From NCBI RefSeq assembly GCF_022374875.2, contig NZ_CP092427.2, positions 3,162,001 through 3,226,000 on the forward strand: a stretch of 64,000 bases of DNA, read 5' to 3'. The position numbers and the translations under genes are program-made. Positions 37,237-46,901 of this stretch are shown piece by piece. Position 1 is the first letter of the stretch. Every line of letters begins with the position of its first letter. The notes below the pieces were generated by a model, which did no database searches, was not told the DNA's origin, and saw only the letters and a list, made by a program, of their open reading frames with translations. The stretch comes from Mycolicibacterium rufum (GTDB lineage: Bacteria > Actinomycetota > Actinomycetes > Mycobacteriales > Mycobacteriaceae).

Positions 37237-38735
37237 CGGCCCCGCTGGTGATCGCGGTCGACTGCTCGACCACCGCGGCCAAGGCGATCGTCGTCGACAC
37301 CGACGGCCGCGTCGTCGGCACCGGCTCCCAACCGCTGACCACCCGCAGCCCCGCCCCGCACTGGTTCGAGCAAGACGCCGCCCAGTGGTGGACGGCCACC
37401 AGCGGTGCGGTCACGCAGGCGCTCAGCGGGATTCCCGATCGTGGCGCCGTCGCCGCCGTGTGCGTCACCCACCAGCGGGAGAGCTTCGTCTGCCTCGACG
37501 AGACCGGCGCACCCCTGCGGCCCGCGATCCTCTGGATGGACGGCCGCGCTGCCGCCGAGGTCCGCTCCTACGGCACCGAGCGCGTGGAACTGCTGTCGGG
37601 CAAGCCCGCCGACATCACCCCGGGGCTCTACAAACTGTTGTGGCTGCGCGACCGCGAACCCGACACCATGGCCCGGTGCCACCGCGTCGCCGACGTGCAC
37701 TCCTACCTCGTGCACGCGATGACGGGTCGCTGGGTCTCGAGCACCGCGTCGGTCGACCCCCTCGCCGTGGTCGACCAGGCCACCGGCGATTACAGCGACG
37801 AACTGCTGGCCCTCGCCGGGCTGCGCCGCGATCAGCTGCCCGACCTCGTGGCGAGCGGAAGCTCGCTCGGCCCGCTGGACTCCGGCGTCGCCGACGCGTG
37901 GGGCCTGCGCCGCAACGCCGTTGTGATCGCAGGCACCGGCGACGGCCAGGCCGGCGGCATCGGGTTGGCCGTCACCGACCCGGGCGCCGCCTACCTGGTG
38001 CTCGGCACCGCGGTGGTGATCGGCAGCGAGACCATGTCCTACGTTCCGGCACGCGCGTACCGGTCGATGATCTCGGCGATGCCCGGACAGTCGACGGTGG
38101 AGACGTTCAGCTCCTCGGGCACCTACCTGTCGACGTGGTTCCGCCAGGAGTTCGGCGACCCCGCTCTGGCGGGGGCGCCCGACCCGGCGCTCGAGCGCGA
38201 GGCCGCCGCCCTGCCGGTCGGCAGCGAGCGGCTGCTGACGCTGCCCTACTGGAACGGCGCCCAGACCCCGCACTGGGACGGGCAGGCCTCGGGAGTCACG
38301 CTGGGCTGGCAGGGATGTCACACCCGCGCGCACTTCTACCGGTCGCTGCTCGAGGGCATCGCACTGGAGCTGCGACTGCAGCTCGACGGTCTCGAAGCCG
38401 CGCGCGGGGAACGCGTCGAGGTGCTGCGCGCCACGGGGGGCGGCGCCCGCAGCGCGCTGTGGACGCAGATCCTCGCCGACGTCTTCGACCGGCCGCTGCA
38501 GGTGTGCGCGTCGGCCGAAGTGAGTGCGCTCGGTGCGGCCGCGCTCGCGCTCACCGCCATCGGCGCCCACCCCACGCTGCCCGACGCGGCCGCGGCGGTG
38601 AGCACCACCGACGCCGTCGTGTCACCGCGACCCGATGCGGCCGCCGCCTACCGGCAGCTGCGCGCCGTGTACGAGCGGGTGTACGCGCAGACCCGCGAGC
38701 TGATGCACACCCTGCACGAACTTCCCCCGCTGTGA
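37233..38735 (+). CDS. FGGY-family carbohydrate kinase (xylulokinase-like)
   Basis: A 500-residue protein. The N-terminal ATPase motif IAVDCSTTAAKAIVVDTDG, then VTHQRESFVCLDETG and ILWMDGRA, are typical FGGY. The C-terminal half contains IAGTGDGQAGGIGLAV and the adenosine-binding ATGGGARSALWTQILADV. Phosphorylation of a ketose such as a xylulose or ribulose isomer is likely given the adjacent dehydrogenase and class II aldolase. The exact sugar and the 1- or 5-position cannot be read from sequence. Confidence 0.87.
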   Translation: MTAPLVIAVDCSTTAAKAIVVDTDGRVVGTGSQPLTTRSPAPHWFEQDAAQWWTATSGAVTQALSGIPDRGAVAAVCVTHQRESFVCLDETGAPLRPAILWMDGRAAAEVRSYGTERVELLSGKPADITPGLYKLLWLRDREPDTMARCHRVADVHSYLVHAMTGRWVSSTASVDPLAVVDQATGDYSDELLALAGLRRDQLPDLVASGSSLGPLDSGVADAWGLRRNAVVIAGTGDGQAGGIGLAVTDPGAAYLVLGTAVVIGSETMSYVPARAYRSMISAMPGQSTVETFSSSGTYLSTWFRQEFGDPALAGAPDPALEREAAALPVGSERLLTLPYWNGAQTPHWDGQASGVTLGWQGCHTRAHFYRSLLEGIALELRLQLDGLEAARGERVEVLRATGGGARSALWTQILADVFDRPLQVCASAEVSALGAAALALTAIGAHPTLPDAAAAVSTTDAVVSPRPDAAAAYRQLRAVYERVYAQTRELMHTLHELPPL

Positions 38736-38754
38736 CGAGAAACGAGGAGACACG

Positions 38755-39792
38755 ATGAGAGCCGCGATGTTCTACGGCCCCGGTGAACTACGGCTGGAGG
38801 ACGTCGGTTCCACCGAACCCGCACCGGGTGAGCTGCTGGTCGAGGTCCGGGCCGCCGCGACGTGCGGCACGGACCTGAAGTCCTACCGCCGCGGCCACCC
38901 CAAGCTGTTCCCGACGCTGCCGTCGCGCTTCGGTCACGAGTTCGCCGGTGTGGTCACCGCCGTCGGTGACGGCGTGGAGCAGTTCACCGTCGGGGACCGC
39001 GTCACGGCCGCCAACACGGTGCCGTGCGGCCACTGCTGGGCCTGCATCCGTCACCGCGAAAGTCTCTGCGAGAACCTGGAATTCCTCAACGGCGCGTTCG
39101 CCGAAGAGGTGGTGATCCCCGCGGCGATCGTGGCGCGCAACACCTACACGCTGCCCGACGACCTCGACTTCGCCGACGCCGCCCCGCTGGAACCGCTGGC
39201 CACGGTGGTGCACGGGATGGCCGAGACGGGCATCGAACTCGGCGACACCGTGGTGGTGCACGGCGCCGGACCGATCGGTCTGATGTTCGTGCGGTTGGCG
39301 ACGCTGCGCGGCGCGAACGTCATGTCCGTCGACCAGTCGCCGTGGCGCCTGCAGCAGGCCGTCCGGGCCGGCGCCGTCGACACCGTCGACCTGTCGGAGG
39401 TCACGGACTTCGAGGATCGGGTCGCCCTGATCAAGCAACACACCCCGCACGGCCGCGGCGCCGACGTCGGCATCGAGGCGGTGGGGCTGCCGCAGGTGTG
39501 GGAGCAGACCGTGCGCACGCTGCGCCCGGGCGCCACCGCGGTGTTGTTCGGCGGAACACCCAAGGGCGCAGCCTTTTCCGTTGACTCCAGCGCCATGCAC
39601 TACGAGGAGTACACGCTCAAGGGCGTGTTCCACCACACCCCGAACTACGTCCGCACCGCGGTCGAGTTGCTGTCCAGCAGGAAGGTCGACGGGTCGATGC
39701 TGGTCACCGAACGCCGGCCGCTCGAGCAACTGGTGCCGAGCCTCGAGGACATGGCCGCAGGCCGCGGATCGAAGTACATCCTCGAGCCATGA
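38755..39792 (+). CDS. Zinc-dependent medium-chain sugar/polyol dehydrogenase
   Basis: A 345-residue MDR protein. Catalytic zinc ligands are Cys in AATCGTDLK and His in FGHEFAGVV; the structural-zinc region is PCGHCWACIRHRESLCENL. The Rossmann motif is VVVHGAGPIGLMFVRLA. It likely oxidises a polyol or sugar phosphate with NAD(P). It follows the kinase by 19 bases with an RBS (gaggagac) and overlaps the aldolase by ATGA. Confidence 0.87.
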   Translation: MRAAMFYGPGELRLEDVGSTEPAPGELLVEVRAAATCGTDLKSYRRGHPKLFPTLPSRFGHEFAGVVTAVGDGVEQFTVGDRVTAANTVPCGHCWACIRHRESLCENLEFLNGAFAEEVVIPAAIVARNTYTLPDDLDFADAAPLEPLATVVHGMAETGIELGDTVVVHGAGPIGLMFVRLATLRGANVMSVDQSPWRLQQAVRAGAVDTVDLSEVTDFEDRVALIKQHTPHGRGADVGIEAVGLPQVWEQTVRTLRPGATAVLFGGTPKGAAFSVDSSAMHYEEYTLKGVFHHTPNYVRTAVELLSSRKVDGSMLVTERRPLEQLVPSLEDMAAGRGSKYILEP

Positions 39793-40439
39793 GACTCGAA
39801 CAGCAACGCCGCGAGGTCGTCGAGGCCTGCCGATCACTCAGCCGCTCAGGGCTGGTCGTCGGCACGGCCGGCAACGTGTCGATCCGGGTGGACGACCTGG
39901 TGGCCATCTCACCCAGCGGCGTCGACTACGAGGCCATGTCGCCGCGCGACGTCGGGATCCACGACCTGGACGGCAACGTCGTCGACGCCGTGCTGGCGCC
40001 GTCGAGCGAGCTGGCCCTGCACCTCGCGGTGTACGGGTCCTCGGACCACACCGCGGTCGTGCACACGCATGCCCCGGCGTCCACCGCGCTGTCCACGATC
40101 GTCGACGAAGTGCCTGCGTCGCACTACTATTCGGCGTTGTTCGGCGGTGTCATCCGGGTCGCGCCGTACGCCACGTTCGGCACCCGGCAGCTGGCCGACA
40201 ACGTGGCCACCGCGCTGCGTGACCGGTCCGCGGCGCTGATGGGCAACCACGGGGCGGTGCTGGCCGGCGCGGCGCTGCCGAAGGTCATGAACCTGGTCCC
40301 CTACCTCGAGTACGTGTGCGACGTGGCGCTGCGGGCCATGGCCACCGGCGCGCGGGTTCGGGTGCTCGACGACGCCGAGATCGCCGAGGTTGGGCGCCTT
40401 CTGGCCGGGTACGGCCAGCAGCCGACCGGGCAGGACTAG
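39789..40439 (+). CDS. Class II aldolase/adducin family protein (fuculose-phosphate aldolase-like)
   Basis: A 216-residue protein. Visible are GTAGNVSIRVDDLVAISPSGVDYEAM, the Glu of PSSELALHLAVY, zinc His in VVHTHAPASTALS and the later His in MGNHGAVLAGAAL. This set is complete for zinc-dependent L-fuculose-1-phosphate-type aldolases. With the kinase it would cleave a ketose 1-phosphate to DHAP and an aldehyde. It is the last gene of the DeoR operon and meets the convergent HNH gene with a 4-base overlap. Confidence 0.87.
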   Translation: MRLEQQRREVVEACRSLSRSGLVVGTAGNVSIRVDDLVAISPSGVDYEAMSPRDVGIHDLDGNVVDAVLAPSSELALHLAVYGSSDHTAVVHTHAPASTALSTIVDEVPASHYYSALFGGVIRVAPYATFGTRQLADNVATALRDRSAALMGNHGAVLAGAALPKVMNLVPYLEYVCDVALRAMATGARVRVLDDAEIAEVGRLLAGYGQQPTGQD

Positions 40440-41701
40440 TTCACAGACGGTGGCCGGTGGGGGTCGAACGGCTCGTACCACCACCACTGGGCGCGTTCCC
40501 CCGTCGGGCCGGAGCACGGCGCGACGTCGGGTGGGGGTTGGGTGGGCGGTCGAGCGAGAGACGCCGAGGTCATGGGGCGGCCGGCGTGGTCGGTGACCAT
40601 CAGCTGGTCGGCGGGCCCACGGATCGTGATGAGACCGCGGTGGTGCGCGCGGTGATGGTAGGGGCAGACCAGCGCGAGGTTGACCAGCTCGGTCAGCCCG
40701 CCGTCCTCCCAGTGCTTCAGGTGGTGGGCGTGCAGCCCGCGGGTGGCGCCGCAGCCGGGCACCAGGCACGTGCGGTCGCGATGCTCGAGCGCGCGGCGCA
40801 GCCGCCGGTTCACCGTCCGCGTCGATCGGCCGGCACCCAGGGTGCGCCCGTCGCGGTCGAACCACACCTCGCAGGTGGCGTCGCACGTCAGGTACTGCCG
40901 GTCGGCGTCGGACAGCAACGGACCCAGGTGCAGTGACCCCACCCGGTCGGTGACGTCGACGTGCACGACCACGGTGGTGCGGTGCCCGTGCGGACGCTCT
41001 GCCGCTTCGGCGTCCCAGCCGGCGTGCACCAGGCGCAGAAACGCATCCGCGACCGTGGGCATCGGCGGCCGCTGATCGCCTGCACCGCCGAGCTTTTCGG
41101 CGTCGCACCTCCAGTCGGCGATCAACGCGTCGCGGTGGGATTGCAGCGCGGCGTCGAACGCCGCCGCCTCCACCTGCGGCAGCCGGATGTGCCAGGAGGT
41201 GTACTGCTCGTCGGTGGTCGTCGTGACCGACGGCTGCGGCCCGGGATCAGGCTCAGGGTCGGAGTCCGCGTCGGTGGACGGCTCGGGTCGCGGTTTCGGG
41301 GCGAGCTTGAGCGCGGTGCGCAATTGGGTCACCGTGGCCGAGGCGGCCAGCGTCGCGTAGTGCTCGTCGGAGCCCTCGGCCGCACGCTGGGCGATCACAC
41401 CGACCTGGTCCAGCGACAGCCGGCCGTCCTGCAAGCCGGTGACACACCGCGGGAGCTCCTCGAGCCGATGAGCCACAGCAGCAATGGTTTCCGCTGGGGA
41501 CGGTGACACCCCGGCCTTCCACGCCACCAACCCGGCGACCGACCTCGCGCCCGCCGCCGCCCACAACTCGTCACGATCCATCTCGGCGACGATCTCGACG
41601 ATGCGCCCGTCGATGGCGTTGCGCTGACCGGTCAACTCGCTCAACTCGTCGAACAACTCCGAGAGCCGATCATCGATAGCCAGCGAAGCCGTCGGAGACA
41701 T
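40436..41701 (-). CDS. DUF222 (13E12 family) HNH endonuclease domain protein
   Basis: A 421-residue protein of the family common in mycobacteria. The N-terminal DUF222 helices (RLSELFDELSELTGQRNAID onward) carry an acidic linker of alternating D/P/E around 150-170. The C-terminal HNH nuclease has CLVPGCGATRGLHAHHLKHW and LVCPYHHRAHH. These genes occur in variable copies and are linked to REP13E12 elements. No terminal inverted repeats or target duplication were found here. It sits between two halves of the sugar region. ATG 41701 was chosen over an earlier frame start. Confidence 0.85.
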   Translation of the reverse strand: MSPTASLAIDDRLSELFDELSELTGQRNAIDGRIVEIVAEMDRDELWAAAGARSVAGLVAWKAGVSPSPAETIAAVAHRLEELPRCVTGLQDGRLSLDQVGVIAQRAAEGSDEHYATLAASATVTQLRTALKLAPKPRPEPSTDADSDPEPDPGPQPSVTTTTDEQYTSWHIRLPQVEAAAFDAALQSHRDALIADWRCDAEKLGGAGDQRPPMPTVADAFLRLVHAGWDAEAAERPHGHRTTVVVHVDVTDRVGSLHLGPLLSDADRQYLTCDATCEVWFDRDGRTLGAGRSTRTVNRRLRRALEHRDRTCLVPGCGATRGLHAHHLKHWEDGGLTELVNLALVCPYHHRAHHRGLITIRGPADQLMVTDHAGRPMTSASLARPPTQPPPDVAPCSGPTGERAQWWWYEPFDPHRPPSVN

Positions 41702-41736
41702 GACCCCACACAACCAGGGGGGGTCCGACAACACGA

Positions 41737-41769
41737 CGAAGGCCGGCCGCGGGATGCGACCGGCCTTCG
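41737..41769 (-). terminator. Hairpin terminator after the sugar ABC operon
   Basis: CGAAGGCCGG (41737-41746) pairs perfectly with CCGGCCTTCG (41760-41769) around a 13-base loop. It lies 15 bases downstream of the substrate-binding protein stop (41785, minus strand) and upstream of the HNH start, so it probably ends the ABC operon transcript. Confidence 0.65.
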
Positions 41770-41784
41770 CCGAAAGGTGGTGCG

Positions 41785-42834
41785 TCAGGGCTGCTTCTGG
41801 CCCGGGATCCCCTCGTAGGCGATGTCGCCGGTCTTGAGGTTTTGGGTGGTCAGCTCGGAGAGTCCGTCGAGGAACTTCTGCCGATCGGTCACCACGTGCT
41901 GGATCGCGACGTCGACGTTGTCCTTGGTGATGGCAGGCATCACGTACACCGGCTTGGTATTCACCGGCTCCTTCTTGGCCAACGCGTTGGCGACGGCCAG
42001 GCCGGACGACAGCTCCACGGTGCCGTTCTGCAGCGAGGTACCGATGAACTCACCGCTCTTGACCGCGTTGAGGCCGTCTTCGATGCCGTCGATGCCCACG
42101 ATCGGCACGTCGTTGCGGCCCGACTCCTTGAGCGCCTGCAGCGCCCCGAGGCCCATGTCGTCGTTCTCGGAGACGACGGCGTTGATCTGCGGGCCGAAGC
42201 CGGAGATCCAGTTCTTCATCTTGTTGACGGCCTCGTCGCGCTTCCAGTTGGCCGTGTCCTTGGCGAGTACCTTGATGCCCGGGTACTTCGCCAGCACGTT
42301 GTTGATGCCCTTGGTGCGGTCCAGCTCGCCGGACTGACCCAGCGGGCCCTGCAGGATCACGATGTTGCCCTTGCCACCGAGGTGGTCGGCCATCATCTGC
42401 ATCTCCTGCTCACCGGCTTTGACGTCGTCGGGCTGTACGCTGCCGGCGACATCCGGGTTGTTCAGCGCCGCATTGACGGCGACCAGCGGGATGCCCTTGG
42501 CCTTGGCGCTGGCGACCTGCGGACCGAGCGAATCGGCCTGGATCGGGACCACGATGATGGCGTCGACGCCCTGGTTGACCATCGAGTCGATCTGGCTGGC
42601 CTGGGTGGACACGTCGAGATTGGCCGAGTTCCACACCAATTCGATGTTGTTGTCCTTGGCGTAGGCCTCCATGCCCTCCTTGCCGGCGGTGATGAACGAG
42701 CTCATGTCGTACACCGTCACGCCGATGCGCTTGGTGTCCGCGTTGGACGACGTGTCGCCCGCACCGCAGGCGGTCAGCGAAGCGCCGAGTACGCCCACCG
42801 AGGCCAGCGCCGCGATCTTGGTGATCAATCTCAT
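41785..42834 (-). CDS. Sugar-binding lipoprotein of an RbsB-type ABC transporter
   Basis: A 349-residue protein. The signal peptide [20 protein letters not shown] ends in lipobox LTAC. The mature part is a periplasmic-binding-protein type 1 (RbsB-like) domain: [62 protein letters not shown] and [12 protein letters not shown]. It captures a sugar or polyol outside the membrane for the permease and ATPase encoded upstream in the same operon. ATG 42834. Confidence 0.9.
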   Translation of the reverse strand: MRLITKIAALASVGVLGASLTACGAGDTSSNADTKRIGVTVYDMSSFITAGKEGMEAYAKDNNIELVWNSANLDVSTQASQIDSMVNQGVDAIIVVPIQADSLGPQVASAKAKGIPLVAVNAALNNPDVAGSVQPDDVKAGEQEMQMMADHLGGKGNIVILQGPLGQSGELDRTKGINNVLAKYPGIKVLAKDTANWKRDEAVNKMKNWISGFGPQINAVVSENDDMGLGALQALKESGRNDVPIVGIDGIEDGLNAVKSGEFIGTSLQNGTVELSSGLAVANALAKKEPVNTKPVYVMPAITKDNVDVAIQHVVTDRQKFLDGLSELTTQNLKTGDIAYEGIPGQKQP

Positions 42835-42889
42835 GGGTTCTCTCTTCTCTCGTTGTTCAACACTGGTGCGACGGTTGACGGCTGCGCTT

Positions 42890-43930
42890 TCAGGTGCGCC
42901 TCCTGGAGGACCACACATCGACCGCGACCGCGGCGACGATCAGCACGCCCTTGATGACGTCCTGCCAGTACGCGGGCACGACGAGGATGTCGAGACCGTT
43001 GTTCAGCGTCATGATCATGAACAGGCCCAGTGCCGTGCCCCAGATGCTGCCGCGGCCGCCCATCAGGCTGGCGCCGCCGATCACGACCGCGGCGATGGCG
43101 TCCAGCTCGTAGCCCTGGCCGAGGTTCGGCGGGCCGGAGATGACGCGGGAGGCCAGCATGACGCCCGAGAGCCCGGCCAGCAGACCGGAGATCGCGTACA
43201 CGCTGAACAACACGTTCTTGGCGTTGATGCCGGCGATCTCGGCGGCGTTGCGGTTGCCGCCGACGGCGTAGACGCGCATGCCGTAGGTGGTGCGCTTCAT
43301 GATGATCGCCAGCGCGATGATGCCGACGATCATCAGCAGCACCGGGATCTGCAGGCCGAGGATCTTGGTGTTGGCGATGGAGCCGAACTCGGCGGGCAGG
43401 CCGTTGATGGGGGCGCCGCCGCCGATCACGTAGGCAAGACCCGACCCTGCTGTCAGGGTGCCGAGTGTCGCGATGAACGGCGGAACATTGATGCGCGACA
43501 CCAGGAAACCGTTGACGCAGCCCACCGCGAGCCCCACCAGGAGGGCGACCAGGACGGTGAGCCAGACCTGACCCGGGTTCGCCTTGGCGGTCGCGGCCGC
43601 CGACATCGCCGACACCGCGATCACGCTGCCCACCGACAGGTCGATGCCGCCGGTGAGGATCACCAGCGTCTGGCCGAGGGCGATGAGCGCGAACGGCGCC
43701 GCGGCCACCAGGATGGTGACCAGGTTGTCGGGGGTGGAGAAGCGCGCGCTGCGGTAGCTGAAGTACGCGATCACCAGCAGCACCACAATGACCATCGAGT
43801 AGCGCAGCAGCACCCCCGAGAACCATTGCCGGGAAAACAGTTTCACGGGCTCACCGGTGATCGGCGACGCCACGGTGGGGGCCGCCGACGGGCCCGGGGG
43901 CTGCGCGCTGCTGTCGACGTCGGTGCTCAT
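42890..43930 (-). CDS. ABC sugar permease, RbsC type
   Basis: A 346-residue membrane protein. About ten TM segments include [28 protein letters not shown] (the characteristic G-G-I-D-L-S-V-G-S), [34 protein letters not shown] and [18 protein letters not shown]. It forms the transmembrane channel for the sugar importer. Its start overlaps the ATPase stop (ATGA). Confidence 0.92.
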   Translation of the reverse strand: MSTDVDSSAQPPGPSAAPTVASPITGEPVKLFSRQWFSGVLLRYSMVIVVLLVIAYFSYRSARFSTPDNLVTILVAAAPFALIALGQTLVILTGGIDLSVGSVIAVSAMSAAATAKANPGQVWLTVLVALLVGLAVGCVNGFLVSRINVPPFIATLGTLTAGSGLAYVIGGGAPINGLPAEFGSIANTKILGLQIPVLLMIVGIIALAIIMKRTTYGMRVYAVGGNRNAAEIAGINAKNVLFSVYAISGLLAGLSGVMLASRVISGPPNLGQGYELDAIAAVVIGGASLMGGRGSIWGTALGLFMIMTLNNGLDILVVPAYWQDVIKGVLIVAAVAVDVWSSRRRT

Positions 43931-45471
43931 GATGCCTCCTGCTGCGTGGTGGTCGTGGACTTGTTGTCGAGTGCGGTGGCGAGGCGGAACACCGATTCCT
44001 GCACCTCGGGGTGGTCGAGCGCGTCGCGGTCGAGCTCGCCGACGAACGCGCCGCCGCGCATCACGAACGCGCGGTGCGAGAGCCCGACGATCTCGGGCAT
44101 GTCCGACGACGCCATCAGCACGGCCATGCCGTTCGCCGCGAATTCGGTGACGATGCGGTAGATCTCGCTGCGCGCGCCGACGTCGACACCGCGGGTCGGT
44201 TCGTCGAGCAGCAGCACGTTGACGTCGCCGGTGAGCCAGCGCGCCAGTACCACCTTCTGCTGGTTGCCGCCGGACAGCGTGCCGACCTCCTGGCTCAGTC
44301 CGCGGGTCTTGAGGCGCACCGACGACATCACGTCGGACACGGCCTTGTTGCGGGCCTTGGCGCGCAGCCAGCCGGCCAGCGAGAACGACGACAACCGCGG
44401 CAGGGTGCCGTTGTCGAGCACGCTCATCGACAGCACCACCCCGGACAGCTTGCGGTCCTCGGGCACCATCGCCATGCCCGCGGTGATCGCCGCGGCGGGG
44501 TGGTTGCGCTTGACGGCCTTGCCGCGCACCGTGATCTGGCCGGCGGTGCTGGTGCGGGCGCCGAAGATGGCCTCGAGCAGTTCGGTTCGCCCGGCGCCGA
44601 CGAGGCCGGCCAGCCCGACGATCTCGCCGGCGTTCACGGTGAACGACACCGGGCCCGAGGCGCCGTCGACCTGGAGGTCCCGTACCTCGAGCACCGGCTC
44701 GGTGCCCGGGCTGGGGCGGTCCGGGAACAGCGCGTCGAGTTCCCGGCCGATCATCGCGGTGACGATGTCGTCGTCGGTGACGTCGGCGATCGGTTCGTCG
44801 AGGATCAGTCCGCCGTCGCGCAGCACGACCACTCGGTCGGCGATGGCGCGGATCTCGGCCATCTTGTGGGTGGTGTACACCATGGCGACGCCGTGTTCGC
44901 GCAGCCGGCGCACCACCTTGTAGAGCCCCTCGACCTCGCGCTCGGAGATCGCGGAGGTGGGCTCGTCGAGCATCACGACCTGCGCGCCGGTGCTGGCGGC
45001 CTTGACGATCTCGACGATCTGTCGCAGCCCCACCGGCAGGCTTCCCATCCGCGCGGACGGATCGATCTGCACACCGAACACCCCGAGCGCGTCGCGGGCC
45101 TGGTCGATCATCGCGCGCCGGTTGAGGAACGGCCCGACGGTGACTTCCCTTCCGACGAAGAGGTTCTCGTAGACCGTCATGTTCTCGATCGAGGCGAGTT
45201 CCTGCGGCACGATCGCCACACCGTGGCGCACCGCGTCGCGGGTGTTGCCCGGCGCCAGCGTGGCCTCGCCGACGGTGACGGTGCCGTGATCGGCGCTGTA
45301 CTGGCCGCTGATGATCTTCATCAGCGTGGACTTGCCTGCGCCGTTCTCGCCGGCCAGCGCCGTCACGGTACCGGGCTGCAGGTCCAGCGTGATGCCTTCG
45401 AGTACCGGCACGCCGCCGAAGCTCTTGTGAATGTCGTTGCAGCGCAGCAGTGCTGCCGTTGTGTTCGTCAT
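43927..45471 (-). CDS. ABC sugar importer ATPase, RbsA type (duplicated NBD)
   Basis: A 514-residue tandem ATPase. The first NBD has Walker A GENGAGKSTLMK, a degenerate signature region LPVGLRQIVEIVKA and Walker B VVMLDEPTSAI. The second NBD has a degenerate A site (GLVGAGRTEL), the signature LSGGNQQKVVLARWL and LLLDEPTRGVD. This asymmetry is normal for RbsA/XylG/AraG. It powers import through the adjacent permease. Confidence 0.92.
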   Translation of the reverse strand: MTNTTAALLRCNDIHKSFGGVPVLEGITLDLQPGTVTALAGENGAGKSTLMKIISGQYSADHGTVTVGEATLAPGNTRDAVRHGVAIVPQELASIENMTVYENLFVGREVTVGPFLNRRAMIDQARDALGVFGVQIDPSARMGSLPVGLRQIVEIVKAASTGAQVVMLDEPTSAISEREVEGLYKVVRRLREHGVAMVYTTHKMAEIRAIADRVVVLRDGGLILDEPIADVTDDDIVTAMIGRELDALFPDRPSPGTEPVLEVRDLQVDGASGPVSFTVNAGEIVGLAGLVGAGRTELLEAIFGARTSTAGQITVRGKAVKRNHPAAAITAGMAMVPEDRKLSGVVLSMSVLDNGTLPRLSSFSLAGWLRAKARNKAVSDVMSSVRLKTRGLSQEVGTLSGGNQQKVVLARWLTGDVNVLLLDEPTRGVDVGARSEIYRIVTEFAANGMAVLMASSDMPEIVGLSHRAFVMRGGAFVGELDRDALDHPEVQESVFRLATALDNKSTTTTQQEAS

Positions 45472-46505
45472 CGGGGCTCCACGATCGATTTCAGGCTGGC
45501 CGGATCCGAATCGCTGTCGAGCGCCTCACCGACGTGCTCGAGGTCGTAGCGGCCCGTCACCATGGCGTCGAGATCGACGGCGCCGCTGGACACCAGGTGG
45601 ATCGCTGCGGGCCAGGTGTCGGTGTAGCGGAACACGCCGGTGACGGTGATCTCCTGGTTGGCGATGTGGCTGACCGGCAGCGCGTACTCGTCGGCGCCCA
45701 TGCCGACCAGCACCACGTGCCCGGCGGGACCGACGGCCTTGATGCCGCTGACCACCGCGGCGGGCACGCCGGTGGCATCGACGAACGCGTCCACCGGGTC
45801 GATCGCGGCGACGTCGACCGCGGTCGGGTCGAGCACCTCGGTGGCGCCGAACTGCAGCGCCTTCTCCCGGCGCGAGGCGACGAGGTCGGTGACGACGATG
45901 CGGGCGGCGCCGAACGCGCGGGCGGTCTGCGCGCAGATCACGCCGATCGGCCCGGCGCCCGCGATGAGGATCGACGTCCCGGGCGCCACGTGGGCCTTGC
46001 GCATCGTGGCGATCGCCACCGACAGCGGCTCGAGCAGCGCGGCCGCGTCGTCGGACATCGAGTCGGGCACCGGATGCGCCATGTCGTCGTCGGTGAGGAC
46101 GTACCGGCAGAAGGCGCCGTCGATCGGCGGGGTGGCATAGAACTCGATCTGCGGGCACAGGTTGTAGCGGCCCGCGCGGCACTGCGCGCACCGTCGGCAC
46201 GGGTGCTGCGGCTCGACCGCGACCCGCTGTCCCACCCGTCCGGGATCGACGCCGGCGCCGACGGCGGCGATGCGTCCGGACAGCTCGTGGCCCAGGATCA
46301 TCGGCTGCTCGACCACGAAGTCGCCGATGCGCCCGTGCCGGTAGTAGTGCACGTCCGAGCCGCACACACCGACGGCGGCGACCTCGACGAGGACCTGGTG
46401 CGCGCCGGGGGCGGGCACGGGTCTGTCCTCGATCCGCAGGGCGCCGACGCCGGTCATGACGCTGGCCCGCATGGTGGCCGGGGTGGGTTCGACGGTGGCG
46501 GTCAC
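45468..46505 (-). CDS. Zinc-dependent sorbitol/xylitol-type dehydrogenase
   Basis: A 345-residue MDR enzyme. Catalytic zinc ligands are Cys in VGVCGSDVHYY and His/Glu in LGHELSGRI; the structural zinc site is PCRRCAQCRAGRYNLC. The NAD site is ILIAGAGPIGVICAQ with an acidic VTDLV. C-G-S-D-V-H-Y-Y is the sorbitol/xylitol dehydrogenase hallmark. It is the first gene of the ABC operon and would oxidise the imported polyol to a ketose for the FGGY kinase. GTG 46505 is used; ATG 46472 (MRASVMTG) is possible. Confidence 0.88.
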   Translation of the reverse strand: MTATVEPTPATMRASVMTGVGALRIEDRPVPAPGAHQVLVEVAAVGVCGSDVHYYRHGRIGDFVVEQPMILGHELSGRIAAVGAGVDPGRVGQRVAVEPQHPCRRCAQCRAGRYNLCPQIEFYATPPIDGAFCRYVLTDDDMAHPVPDSMSDDAAALLEPLSVAIATMRKAHVAPGTSILIAGAGPIGVICAQTARAFGAARIVVTDLVASRREKALQFGATEVLDPTAVDVAAIDPVDAFVDATGVPAAVVSGIKAVGPAGHVVLVGMGADEYALPVSHIANQEITVTGVFRYTDTWPAAIHLVSSGAVDLDAMVTGRYDLEHVGEALDSDSDPASLKSIVEPR

Positions 46506-46780
46506 AGCGCACTCCTGGGGACGGGGGCGAGCAGCGCGCGCCCGAGGGGAGGGGAGAACTCGACGGGTGCGGCAGACGTCCGCGGGAGTGTCTCGATGAG
46601 CAGCTCGCGGGGCCCGGCCTGGTGGGTGCCGAGCAGGGATGCGGTGGTCTGGCCGACCGGCGCGGCGCTGAGCGTGCTGACCGGAGGGAAGTACCCATCC
46701 GTCACACGGTCAACCCCACTGCCAACCCTGCTGCCGAGCCCGTCGTCCACGCCTTCCGCTTCCGGTCCACACCCGCTCAT
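46502..46780 (-). CDS. Possible small ORF upstream of the polyol operon (doubtful)
   Basis: A 92-codon open frame whose stop overlaps the dehydrogenase GTG (GTGA). The product is Pro/Leu/Ser-rich (for example LLIETLPRTSAAPVEFSPPLG) with no recognised domain, and its codon use is less biased than its neighbours. It fills most of the 396-base divergent gap (46506-46901) and could equally be untranslated leader. Listed for completeness only. Confidence 0.2.
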   Translation of the reverse strand: MSGCGPEAEGVDDGLGSRVGSGVDRVTDGYFPPVSTLSAAPVGQTTASLLGTHQAGPRELLIETLPRTSAAPVEFSPPLGRALLAPVPRSAL

Positions 46781-46793
46781 CTGTTACACGGAT

Positions 46794-46870
46794 TGCTCAT
46801 TTGATTGCCTGTGATGAGGATCATTCTCTGAGCTATGCTCACATGTCAAGCGGTCATGCTCATATGAGCA
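46794..46870. promoter_or_regulatory. Three phased TGCTCA boxes, putative SorC operators
   Basis: TGCTCATTTGA (46794), TGCTCACATGT (46836) and TGCTCATATGA (46857) lie 42 and 21 bases apart, i.e. four and two helical turns on one DNA face. The third is part of the perfect palindrome TGCTCATATGAGCA (46857-46870). They sit between the SorC regulator and the divergent polyol operon, in the most AT-rich stretch of the region. Confidence 0.6.
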
Positions 46871-46901
46871 CAGCCCGGGTGAGCGGGAGCGGAGGGAGGG
46901 T

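Noticed and set aside
40436..41784. Insertion sequence around the HNH gene
   Set aside because: No transposase, terminal inverted repeats or target duplication seen; the nearby hairpin is a terminator.
46502..46780. Possible translationally coupled 92-codon gene before the polyol dehydrogenase
   Set aside because: Kept only as a low-confidence feature; no homology signal and composition resembles leader DNA.
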